NCBI GenBank assembly: GCA_937891895.1
Contig: CALATN010000087.1
Coordinates: 1-6,350 of the forward strand
Reading direction: 5' to 3'
Source of the DNA: an uncultured Clostridia bacterium
GTDB lineage: Bacteria > Bacillota > Clostridia > Oscillospirales > Ruminococcaceae
Length of the DNA: 6,350 bases
Of this stretch, positions 1 to 6,181 are shown piece after piece. Positions within the stretch are counted from its first letter, which is position 1; the number at the start of each line of letters is the position of its first letter. The notes under the pieces were generated by a model. That model made no database searches. It had not been told where the DNA came from and saw only the letters and a list, made by a program, of their open reading frames with translations. A program made the translations under genes and the position numbers.

Positions 1-1011
1 CATCTCATAATGAGAATTATCCCGTCTGAAAATGACCGATTCATTCTTGTCCTTTTTGATTTTACCTGCCTTGATAAGCTCTTGCTTTTCAGCTCTGATA
101 CGCTCCAAAAGCACCGACGCAGGCTCATCATCAGGATTTTGCGGAACAAGTTTGCCTTGTACTGCTTGTTGAAGGATGGATTTTTTGAGCTGTGTGGGGA
201 ATGTAGTATTTAGGGCGTTAAGCTTTGTTTCGGTTTGAGTATAGTTTTCTATATATGGTAATAATTCTTCGATTTTGGCTACTATGCGGCGTTGTTCAGC
301 GAGTGGAGGAAGAGGAAAATACATATTATTTAATGATGACTGCACTAAATGTTTAATCGTCATACCTTTACTATGTTCATCAATAATACCAATTCCTTTA
401 TAACATTCTATAAGATATTTATAGTAGTGGGGGTTAATTTCATCATAGAATCTTACACGATGAAGGGCATTTTGATAATACATTATATCATCTCTATCCC
501 ATACGCAAGAACGTCCAACATCTCCGCCCTCGCATATTAATAAATCACCTTTATGTAATTTAAATTTATAAAGTTCGCTTTCTTCAAAGCGAGCTTCTTT
601 TACTTTTGATAAGTCAACGCCATTCCAATGAACATTTATACTGCACAAATACGGTTTAAACTCACCTGTATTTTTAGCTTTATCAAGCGTTTTCCCTAAC
701 TCACTTATAGCAATTTGACTAAGATGCACCCACTCCCAACTTTCAGGGATATCAAAAGGAATTTCATCAGAAATATCCCTTACTTCATCTCCTATTTTCT
801 CCAGAAAGGTATAAGGGCTATTATCGGTACTTCTGAATATTACAGACGGATTTTTCTCTTTCTTGATTTTCTTTTCCTTAATCAAGCGTTCTTTCTCAGC
901 ACGAATACGTTCAAGCAATACGCTTGCTGGCTCGTCGTTTGGGTCTTGAGGAACAAGTTTACCCTGAACAGCCATCTGCAATATTGAATTTTTAAGCTGT
1001 TGTCCGGTCAT
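1..1011 (-). CDS. hsdS: Type I restriction-modification specificity subunit HsdS, 3' end missing
   Basis: This is the target-recognition subunit of the type I complex. It binds the bipartite DNA site and holds two HsdM subunits. The frame is open from ATG at 1011 to the left edge, giving 337 residues without a stop. Residues 5-60 form a charged helical conserved region containing AVQGKLVPQ (14-22) and ASVLLERIRAEK (28-39). A first target-recognition domain follows, from the typical IPESWEWV (88-95) to about residue 232. Next comes the closing motif LPPLAEQRRIV (234-244), then a second copy of the conserved region (274-329). The second recognition domain must lie beyond the edge, since family members are usually 400-500 residues. 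The start lies 2 bases after the hsdM stop and has a GGAGG seven bases upstream. The recognised DNA sequence cannot be read from the protein. The family call is very secure. Confidence 0.95.
   Translation of the reverse strand, partial: MTGQQLKNSILQMAVQGKLVPQDPNDEPASVLLERIRAEKERLIKEKKIKKEKNPSVIFRSTDNSPYTFLEKIGDEVRDISDEIPFDIPESWEWVHLSQIAISELGKTLDKAKNTGEFKPYLCSINVHWNGVDLSKVKEARFEESELYKFKLHKGDLLICEGGDVGRSCVWDRDDIMYYQNALHRVRFYDEINPHYYKYLIECYKGIGIIDEHSKGMTIKHLVQSSLNNMYFPLPPLAEQRRIVAKIEELLPYIENYTQTETKLNALNTTFPTQLKKSILQQAVQGKLVPQNPDDEPASVLLERIRAEKQELIKAGKIKKDKNESVIFRRDNSHYEM
25..192 (-). repeat. HsdS conserved helical region, copy 2 (central)
   Basis: This stretch encodes residues 274-329 of HsdS and directly follows LPPLAEQRRIV. 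It repeats the N-terminal copy, including AVQGKLVPQ, DEPASVLLERIRAEK and SVIFR. Its position matches the central conserved region of type I specificity subunits, so a second recognition domain should start just outside the window. Confidence 0.85.
832..999 (-). repeat. HsdS conserved helical region, copy 1 (N-terminal)
   Basis: This stretch encodes residues 5-60 of HsdS, a lysine- and glutamate-rich helical segment ahead of the first recognition domain. It matches residues 274-329 at 46 of 56 positions (my hand alignment). The DNA of the two copies matches at only about 110 of 168 bases. The repeat is therefore kept at protein level and is old. In HsdS proteins such paired regions form the coiled coils that separate the two recognition domains and contact HsdM. 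Confidence 0.85.
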
Positions 1012-1013
1012 AA

Positions 1014-2504
1014 TTATTCCTCCGTAAGGTTGATTCCGAGAATATCCGTAATCTGACCGAGGATACGGTCAATATCAGCATTATAGCTTGCTCTCTTTTC
1101 CTGATATTGCTGAATAAGTTCCTTCGGAGGAAGAATTTCTTCTTCTTCGTGAGGATATCCGCAAAGGTCAATGTTATAATTCTTTTCTGCGATTTCTTCA
1201 GCGGTATATTTTTTAGCTTTGTCAAATCCGTCAACAGTGATTTCTTCTCTGTTATTCCACCAATCCATAGCAGGAGTAAAATGCTTTAGCTCCATAGGCT
1301 TAGTCTTGGAGAAATTCTTATATCCTTCAGGCATATCAAGACGGTAAAACCAAGTTTCGCTTGTAGGCTTTGTTCTGTCAAAGAACAGAATGTTTGTTGT
1401 GATAGATGTATATGGTGCAAAAACGCTGTGAGGCATACGGATAACTGTATGCAGATTAAATTCAGAAAACAGCTTTTTCTTTATAGCAATCTTTGCATTA
1501 TCTGTTCCGAACAAGAAACCATCGGGAAGAATAACAGCAGCTCGTCCGTTTTCTTTCAGACGATACATAATAACAGACATAAACAAGTCCGCCGTTTCAC
1601 TGCTTGCAAGGTCAGACGGGAAATGATTTTTAACTTCATTCTTTTCATTTCCACCATAAGGAGGATTCATCAGAATTACATCAAATTGGTCGTCAGAGGT
1701 ATAGTCAAGAACATCTCTTAAAAGCGAGTTGTCGTGATAAATCTTTGGCACATCAATTCCGTGAAGAAGCATATTTGTAATACAAAGCATATACGGAAAC
1801 TGCTTCTTTTCAATGCCGTAAATAGAATTATCATATTTTTCCTGAGCTTCGGTTGTACCCAGTTTTTCTTTTTCAACTTCGAGTTCTTTAAGCCAGCTTG
1901 TAAGAAATCCACCTGTACCGCAAGCAAAATCCGCAACCGTTTCTCCGATTTGTGGTTTAATCATCTTCGCCATAAAATCTGTTACAGCACGAGGCGTATA
2001 GTATTCACCTGATGAACCAGCACTCTGAAGTTCTTTCAGAATTGTTTCATATATCTCTCCGAATGCGTGGCTTTCTTCATAATCTCCTAAATCAAGTTCA
2101 TCTATAATATTTATTATCTGACGAAGAAGAACGCCATCTTTCATATAGTTGTTGGCGTCTTCAAAAGTGGTTTTAACAATAGATTTCTTGATAGGTGTAT
2201 CCTTGCTGACTTCAAGATTTTTTAACGCGGGGAACAGCGTATTATTCACGAAATTTAAAAGCGTATCGCCTGTCATTGCATCGCCTGAACGGTCATCAAC
2301 AGCCCAATTGCTCCATCGACAGTTTTCAGGAATAATAGATTCATAGTTTTCTTCGTCAAATTCCCAGTCGCTTTCCTTTGCATCATAAACTTTCAAAAAT
2401 AACATCCACGCCATCTGTTCAATACGCTGTGCGTCACCATTAATGCCTGCGTCGTTACGCATTATATCCCGTATTCTTTTTACAAAATTCGATAAACTGC
2501 TCAT
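1014..2504 (-). CDS. hsdM: Type I restriction-modification DNA methyltransferase subunit HsdM
   Basis: This is the methyltransferase subunit, which transfers methyl from S-adenosylmethionine to adenine N6 at the site chosen by HsdS and so protects host DNA. At 496 residues it is full length. The N-terminal HsdM helical domain (about 1-130) begins SSLSNFVKRIRDIMRNDAG. The catalytic domain follows, with GEYYTPR (166-172), the S-adenosylmethionine loop DFACGTGGF (192-200) and the catalytic NPPY (280-283) of N6-adenine methylases. LPDGFLFG lies at 326-333. The tail has an acidic run and ILPPKELI (457-464), followed by a helix of the sort that meets HsdS in these complexes. The start has only a weak AGGT eight bases upstream, but the N-terminus matches the family from residue 1. 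The gene sits 20 bases after the Mrr-like gene and 2 bases before hsdS. All key residues are present, so it should be active. Confidence 0.97.
   Translation of the reverse strand: MSSLSNFVKRIRDIMRNDAGINGDAQRIEQMAWMLFLKVYDAKESDWEFDEENYESIIPENCRWSNWAVDDRSGDAMTGDTLLNFVNNTLFPALKNLEVSKDTPIKKSIVKTTFEDANNYMKDGVLLRQIINIIDELDLGDYEESHAFGEIYETILKELQSAGSSGEYYTPRAVTDFMAKMIKPQIGETVADFACGTGGFLTSWLKELEVEKEKLGTTEAQEKYDNSIYGIEKKQFPYMLCITNMLLHGIDVPKIYHDNSLLRDVLDYTSDDQFDVILMNPPYGGNEKNEVKNHFPSDLASSETADLFMSVIMYRLKENGRAAVILPDGFLFGTDNAKIAIKKKLFSEFNLHTVIRMPHSVFAPYTSITTNILFFDRTKPTSETWFYRLDMPEGYKNFSKTKPMELKHFTPAMDWWNNREEITVDGFDKAKKYTAEEIAEKNYNIDLCGYPHEEEEILPPKELIQQYQEKRASYNADIDRILGQITDILGINLTEE
1019..1023 (-). promoter_or_regulatory. 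Ribosome binding site of hsdS, inside the end of hsdM
   Basis: GGAGG on the minus strand lies within the last codons of hsdM, seven bases before the hsdS ATG at 1011. Together with the 2-base gap between the hsdM stop and the hsdS start, it suggests translational coupling, which would keep methylase and specificity subunits in balance. It also supports 1011 as the true start. Confidence 0.8.
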
Positions 2505-2524
2505 TTATATTAACCTATACTTTC

Positions 2525-3139
2525 TTAAAATTCTGAAAAATCAAGAGGCACATCAATCTCCAATATCTCTTTGATTTTACGATTTTGTTCAACAAGTAAT
2601 TCTTTAATCATTTCCTTTGGAGGATATATTTTGACAGGTTCATCGTTATCCGATGTACAATCAAATGCAACATAAGGTGGCATATGATTTTCTGCATACA
2701 GAAATGGGTCATCATCGTCATTTTTATTATGAGCGCTGGAATGACAAAGATATTCGAAATGATAGTCTGTCGCCTTAATCAAAGCAATACCATGAGCTTT
2801 GCCATATTCTATCGCTCCACTTTGAAAATCGCTTGTTGAAATTAAGATGCCTTTTTGAGCGCCAATACTTCCGAGCTTTTGATGCAAAATTGCAACTTTA
2901 TCTCTATTTACACGTTTTTTGTATTTCTTGCATTCACACAGAACTTTATATCGTGCTCCCATAGCGGTAAACTCGGCATAGACGTCAATTTGATATCTGC
3001 CATCTGTTCTTTTCAATATTTTGTTGTGTGTTATCTCGAAATCTTGTAATTTTTCTTTCTCGGCATACCCAGTCAAAAATTTGCAACAATGCTGCTCAAA
3101 TTCTATTGGTGTTAAATCATATATACTCTTGTGTTCCAT
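2525..3139 (-). CDS. Mrr-like restriction endonuclease domain protein inside the type I operon
   Basis: This 204-residue protein has a PD-(D/E)XK nuclease fold of the Mrr catalytic type. The N-terminus reads LTPIEFEQHCCKFL (9-22), a common lead-in for this domain. The likely active site is D52 (in QIDV) and E69-C70-K71 (in CECKKY). The rest of the fold follows as GAQKGILISTSDF (93-105) and GAIEYGKAHGIALIKA (108-123). An aspartate-rich linker (141-144) leads to a C-terminal helix starting IYPPKEMI (171-178), which resembles the tail of HsdM. No separate DNA-binding domain like that of E. coli Mrr is visible. The start is well supported by AAGGTGA four bases upstream. The gene lies 15 bases after hsdR and 20 before hsdM, so it should be co-transcribed with both. 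Mrr-type enzymes often cut modified DNA. Whether this one does so, assists HsdR, or has another role cannot be told from sequence. Confidence 0.85.
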   Translation of the reverse strand: MEHKSIYDLTPIEFEQHCCKFLTGYAEKEKLQDFEITHNKILKRTDGRYQIDVYAEFTAMGARYKVLCECKKYKKRVNRDKVAILHQKLGSIGAQKGILISTSDFQSGAIEYGKAHGIALIKATDYHFEYLCHSSAHNKNDDDDPFLYAENHMPPYVAFDCTSDNDEPVKIYPPKEMIKELLVEQNRKIKEILEIDVPLDFSEF

Positions 3140-3154
3140 TATATCACCTTGTCT

Positions 3155-5521
3155 TTAACCTGCCTTATATAATTCTTCTTCGAGTTCTTTAATGGCTTTC
3201 AGATATCCCGCCTTGCCTCCGAAATAGGCAGCAATTTTAGCAGGCTTTCCAAGTCGTTTGAATGGGTCAAGCTGTAAGATTTCAGTCTTTTCAATCTCAT
3301 AAATGCCCGTATTCATATACTTGTCCAGTAAAGCTTCAAGAACTTCTCGTGCAACACCACTGTATTTACTGAGAAAATCTCTCTTCTTAACGTTATTTGC
3401 ACGTTCTTTGCGGGTTAATGGCTTTTTATCGAAAGCAACGTGACAGATGAAATCAAAATCATCCACATCAGACATATTACGTTCTGCTTTTAAAGCTTCA
3501 AGGTCAATGCCCTTTTCTTTGAATGCGGCTTGAATTTTCTCCTTTTTTTCTTCAGTTGTCCAACGATTGATAAAACCATCAAGAGAAGCGTATTCTCCGA
3601 CAATGTTATTCTTGGTATAGTCTATAACGCTCTCCTGACGTAAAAGTTTTCCATCTGCATCATAAACAGAAACTGTTTTATTGATAATAGAAACCTGACA
3701 GCCGTTTACATCAACATAAGGCTTAGGTGTGTCAGAAGTTGGTGGAGGATCTATTAATGTTGTAGGTTTTGGCGGCGTTAGAGTGGTTTTGCTTCCAAAT
3801 CCTTCAACTTGCTCTATTTTTCCATCCCATCCATCATCAGCGAACAAACGTGATACTCCACGGAAGTCCATAACAACAAAATGTGTCTTGCCCTCTTTTT
3901 CACGCAAACGAGTACCACGACCGATAATCTGCTTAAATTCAGTCATAGAACCGATTGTCTGATCAAGAACAATAAGCTTTGTCATTTTGCAGTCTGCGCC
4001 TGTGGACAAAAGCTTTGATGTAGTTGCAATAACGGGATATTTTTCTCGAACAGAAATAAAGTAATCAAGCTTACTCTTGCCGTAGATATCTCCGCCTGTA
4101 ATTCTGACAACATAATCAGGATTTTCCTTGCACATATCCGAATTAAGATTTGTAAGTGCAATTCTCATCCTTTCGGCGTGTTCTTCCGTTGCACAGAATA
4201 CAATAGTTTTCGCCATACGGTCTGTACTTTTTAAATAATTTGTAATTTCAGAAGCAACCTGATTAATGCGGTCTTCTATAACAATGTTATAATCGTAATC
4301 ACTATTGTTATAAATTCGGTCTTCAATTTCATTGCCATATATATCAAGCTGTCCCTTTAGCGGTCTCCAGCAATCGCCAATATCCGTAGTTATATTTATA
4401 ACCTTGAATGGTGCAAGGAAACCGTCCTGAATACCTTCATTCAAACTATATGTATAGATAGGGTCACCGAAATAATCAATGTTGGAAATATACTTTGTTT
4501 CTTTCGGAGTAGCGGTCATACCTATCTGTGTTGCTGAACTGAAATATTCAAGAATTTTACGCCAATTACTATCTTTTTTCGCACTGCCACGATGACACTC
4601 ATCTACGATTACAAGGTCAAAGAAATCTTTATCAAAGAGTGCTTCGAACTTGGATACGGAGTCTTCGTTTTCATCGTCGCTCTCCTCATCACTTTTTCCA
4701 GCAAGCTGCTGATAAAGAGAGAAATATACTTCGTAAGACGAAATGGTTGTGGGGTCATCTTTTGCAAAGTTTATCTTATGGATAGTCTTTTCAAGCGGTG
4801 CAAAATCCTGCTGTATAGACTGGTCAACAAGAATGTTTCTGTCCGCAAGATACAAGATTTTTTTCTTCAATCCTGATTTAAGCAGACGATATACAATCTG
4901 AAACGCAGTATATGTTTTACCCGTACCTGTTGCCATTACAAGCAAAATACGCTCCTGCCCTTTGGCAACTACCTCAAGAGTTTTATTTATGGCATTACGC
5001 TGATAATATCTGGGTGGATATGTACTCTGGCTCGAATAATAAGGCTGTTTTATTACAAGCTCCTCTGTTGCAGACAGACCGGTACCTTCATTTGCTTCAG
5101 CTTTAAAACGTGCGTATAAATCTTCTGGTGAAGGAAATTTATCAAGGTCAATCTGACGTTCTTTACCTGTTAGGAAGTCGTGTTCCATAAATGCATCACC
5201 GTTTGAACTGTAAGCAAACGGTATTTTCATCATCTTTGCATATTCTTTAGCCTGCTGAAGCCCGTGAGAAACTGAATGCTTATTATCCTTTGCCTCTACG
5301 ATAGCGATAGGGTTATTTGCATTTATATAAAGAACATAGTCTGCCTTTTTAGGTGCTTCTCTGGAAACAATGTTGCCACGAAGGTTGATTTTACCGTCAG
5401 TAAACTTCACCTTTGTTTCCATAGTTATTTTATCTTTCCAGCCGCTTGTTAAAAGTGCAGGAGTGATATAATTGAGCTTAATATCTTCCTCGGTCATTTC
5501 CTTTTTATTCAGTATTGTCAT
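3155..5521 (-). CDS. hsdR: Type I restriction endonuclease subunit HsdR
   Basis: This is the motor and nuclease subunit. It pulls unmethylated DNA past the bound complex using ATP, then cuts it. At 788 residues it fits the EcoEI/EcoAI (type IB) group. The N-terminal nuclease domain has D61 (KADYVLY) and E76-A77-K78 (IVEAKD). The superfamily 2 helicase core has a Q-like YYQRNAI (172-178), Walker A MATGTGKT (196-203), DECH (307-310), TATP (336-339) and motif VI QIIGRGTRLR (531-540). The C-terminal part (about 602-788) should be the EcoEI-type domain that joins the methylase core. An acidic insert (277-288) lies before motif II, and a proline-rich linker (583-600) follows the helicase core. The ATG at 5521 has GGGG seven bases upstream and gives a normal family N-terminus. 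It is the first gene of the operon, and no motif is missing. Confidence 0.96.
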   Translation of the reverse strand: MTILNKKEMTEEDIKLNYITPALLTSGWKDKITMETKVKFTDGKINLRGNIVSREAPKKADYVLYINANNPIAIVEAKDNKHSVSHGLQQAKEYAKMMKIPFAYSSNGDAFMEHDFLTGKERQIDLDKFPSPEDLYARFKAEANEGTGLSATEELVIKQPYYSSQSTYPPRYYQRNAINKTLEVVAKGQERILLVMATGTGKTYTAFQIVYRLLKSGLKKKILYLADRNILVDQSIQQDFAPLEKTIHKINFAKDDPTTISSYEVYFSLYQQLAGKSDEESDDENEDSVSKFEALFDKDFFDLVIVDECHRGSAKKDSNWRKILEYFSSATQIGMTATPKETKYISNIDYFGDPIYTYSLNEGIQDGFLAPFKVINITTDIGDCWRPLKGQLDIYGNEIEDRIYNNSDYDYNIVIEDRINQVASEITNYLKSTDRMAKTIVFCATEEHAERMRIALTNLNSDMCKENPDYVVRITGGDIYGKSKLDYFISVREKYPVIATTSKLLSTGADCKMTKLIVLDQTIGSMTEFKQIIGRGTRLREKEGKTHFVVMDFRGVSRLFADDGWDGKIEQVEGFGSKTTLTPPKPTTLIDPPPTSDTPKPYVDVNGCQVSIINKTVSVYDADGKLLRQESVIDYTKNNIVGEYASLDGFINRWTTEEKKEKIQAAFKEKGIDLEALKAERNMSDVDDFDFICHVAFDKKPLTRKERANNVKKRDFLSKYSGVAREVLEALLDKYMNTGIYEIEKTEILQLDPFKRLGKPAKIAAYFGGKAGYLKAIKELEEELYKAG

Positions 5522-5550
5522 AAATGCACCCCACTTCCGATAATTTCAAG

Positions 5551-5607
5551 TTATGAGAAGTTATCATATAAAAAATAAGCGTCTGTTATGAGCAAAAAGG
5601 CAAACAT
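5551..5607 (-). other. Possible 18-codon leader ORF in the hsdR 5' untranslated region
   Basis: Within the leader upstream of hsdR, an ATG at 5607 opens a frame of 18 codons ending in TAA at 5551-5553. A GGGAG lies 11 bases upstream, which is rather far. The frame ends 29 bases before the hsdR start. GTCTGT (5625-5630, minus strand) and ACAGAC (5581-5586) are complementary and enclose the ORF start. The peptide is hydrophobic (it begins MFAFLLITDAYFLYDN) and matches no leader peptide I know. It may be chance in an AT-rich leader. Confidence 0.2.
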
Positions 5608-5660
5608 ATTTTTACTTACTCCCTACAGACAAAAATAAAAATGTAAAATAATCCATTTTT

Positions 5661-5689
5661 ATTATATCACAAAAGATTGTGAATTTCAA
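5661..5689 (-). promoter_or_regulatory. Sigma-A-type promoter for the hsdR-mrr-hsdM-hsdS operon
   Basis: On the minus strand, TTGAAA (5684-5689) and a perfect TATAAT (5661-5666) are separated by exactly 17 bases. A TG one base before the -10 makes it an extended -10 promoter. Transcription should start near 5654, leaving a leader of about 130 bases before hsdR. No other convincing minus-strand promoter is visible upstream of hsdR. The short gaps downstream suggest that it drives the whole operon. Confidence 0.75.
5667..5682. promoter_or_regulatory. Inverted repeat filling the promoter spacer, candidate operator
   Basis: TCACAA and TTGTGA form perfect 6-base arms around a 4-base centre. This 16-base palindrome occupies 16 of the 17 bases between the -35 and -10 boxes. 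A protein bound here would block RNA polymerase. No regulator gene is visible in the window, and arms this short and AT-rich can arise by chance. Confidence 0.4.
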
Positions 5690-5830
5690 TATATGAAGAT
5701 ACTTCATCTGAATCAAAAGTGAATCTTAACTATATATAAACATTTAATAGCATCTTATATATTATAATTTTTTGAAAAATAACAGATATGTATTTGCGTT
5801 TGTTTTGAAGAAATTATCTGAAAATCAAAA
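5690..5830. other. AT-rich intergenic DNA with no recognisable gene
   Basis: This strongly AT-rich stretch separates the hsd promoter from the inverted-repeat region to its right. I see no ORF with a ribosome binding site, no tRNA, and no strong terminator. TATAAT-like sequences occur on both strands near 5761-5768 but have no matching -35 box. A boundary between chromosomal and mobile DNA could lie here, but no duplicated attachment sequence can be seen from one end. Confidence 0.5.
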
Positions 5831-5832
5831 TT

Positions 5833-5887
5833 CCCCCTCCATCAGACTTAAAAATTCGCTTGAATTTGTAGGTACTTATGAAGGGGG
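5833..5887. repeat. Inverted repeat pair near the left of the repeat-rich region
   Basis: CCCCCT (5833-5838) is complementary to AGGGGG (5882-5887). Nested within is AAATTC (5852-5857) with GAATTT (5862-5867) around a 4-base loop. The G/C-only outer arms stand out against the AT-rich surroundings and mark the place where base composition changes. The function is unknown. Confidence 0.4.
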
Positions 5888-5930
5888 TATTTTTCTACCT
5901 TTAGCCGCTGCAGATTTTTTGGAGGGGTAG

Positions 5931-5944
5931 CGCCCATTCGGGCG
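5931..5944. repeat. Small GC-rich hairpin
   Basis: CGCCC (5931-5935) and GGGCG (5940-5944) form perfect 5-base arms around a 4-base ATTC loop. No T-run follows on the plus strand, so it is not a standard terminator in that direction. It belongs to the cluster of stem-loops in this intergenic region. Confidence 0.45.
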
Positions 5945-5989
5945 GAACAAGAAAAGTAGGAATGCGGAATGTTTTGTTTTTTGTATGCG

Positions 5990-6063
5990 TAGCAAGCAGA
6001 GAAAGTACCGTATACTTTCATTTTTGGTTTACTTAGCAAGCACAGAAAGTATCGTATACTTTC
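5990..6063. repeat. Two-copy direct repeat, each copy a stem-loop
   Basis: A 30-base unit at 5990-6019 recurs at 6034-6063 with 28 of 30 bases identical and a 44-base period. Each copy begins TAGCAAGCA and ends in a palindrome built on GAAAGTA and TACTTTC. In the second copy the arms are 8 bases around CGT. In the first, one of the two changes breaks one pair of this stem. The 14 bases between the copies are unrelated. Paired palindromic units like this are typical of protein-binding sites, for example for a repressor, recombinase accessory protein or relaxosome protein. The actual binder is unknown. Confidence 0.75.
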
Positions 6064-6074
6064 GTAATATGCGG

Positions 6075-6099
6075 TTTTTGAGTTGTTACCCCTCAAAAA
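6075..6099. repeat. Perfect 8-base inverted repeat
   Basis: TTTTTGAG (6075-6082) and CTCAAAAA (6092-6099) are perfect complements around a 9-base loop. The stem is mostly A/T, so a standalone RNA hairpin would be weak. It lies between the 30-base repeats and the next stem-loop. Confidence 0.5.
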
Positions 6100-6100
6100 A

Positions 6101-6127
6101 TATCAGCCGTCCACCGCCGTGCTGATA
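6101..6127. repeat. Inverted repeat TATCAGC / GCTGATA
   Basis: Perfect 7-base arms (6101-6107 and 6121-6127) flank a 13-base GC-rich loop. An inverted repeat beside a mobile-element gene could be part of a transfer origin or a control site. No nick-site consensus that I recognise is visible. Confidence 0.5.
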
Positions 6128-6142
6128 GCATATCCCCACATT

Positions 6143-6157
6143 TTAGGTTGCACCTAA
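6143..6157 (+). repeat. Hairpin TTAGGT-TGC-ACCTAA upstream of the strong ribosome binding site
   Basis: Perfect 6-base arms surround a 3-base loop, and the stem extends two more pairs if a G-U pair is allowed. It ends about 15 bases before AAGGAGG at 6172-6178. It would sit in the leader of the plus-strand transcript if that transcript starts upstream. It could affect access to the ribosome binding site, but no partner structure that masks the site is obvious. Confidence 0.45.
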
Positions 6158-6171
6158 GACCGCTGAATTTT

Positions 6172-6178
6172 AAGGAGG
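6172..6178 (+). promoter_or_regulatory. Strong Shine-Dalgarno ahead of the short-ORF chain
   Basis: AAGGAGG is a full match to the consensus, but it ends only 3 bases before the ATG at 6182, which is shorter than usual. A GTG in the same frame directly precedes that ATG. The strength of this site is the main evidence that the very short ORFs after it are translated. Confidence 0.55.
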
Positions 6179-6181
6179 GTG

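Noticed and set aside
25..999. Recombination-driven phase variation through the two hsdS repeats
   Set aside because: The DNA copies match at only about 65 percent with few long identical runs, and no recombinase or second hsdS is visible in the window.
3138..3146. Extended -10 sequence TGATATAAT on the minus strand at the start of the Mrr-like gene
   Set aside because: No -35 box lies upstream, a transcript would begin inside the gene, and the bases are explained by the ribosome binding site and start codon.
4592..4876. 94-codon plus-strand ORF opposite hsdR, and similar plus-strand frames across the operon
   Set aside because: These frames lie antisense to well-supported hsd genes, encode no recognisable domain, and lack convincing ribosome binding sites.
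5761..5768. TATAAT on both strands as additional promoters
   Set aside because: No -35 match at 16 to 18 bases is seen on either strand; this is ordinary for such AT-rich DNA.
5833..5894. Terminator formed by CCCCCT and AGGGGG followed by T residues
   Set aside because: The arms are 6 bases with a 43-base loop, too open for a standard intrinsic terminator, and no gene ends just before it on the plus strand.
5990..6063. Short CRISPR array
   Set aside because: There are only two units, the spacer is 14 bases, and no cas gene is present.
5848..6096. 82-codon minus-strand ORF across the repeat region
   Set aside because: It covers both 30-base repeats, but the 44-base period puts the two copies in different reading frames, so the repeat is kept as DNA, not protein. 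There is no clear ribosome binding site and no recognisable domain.
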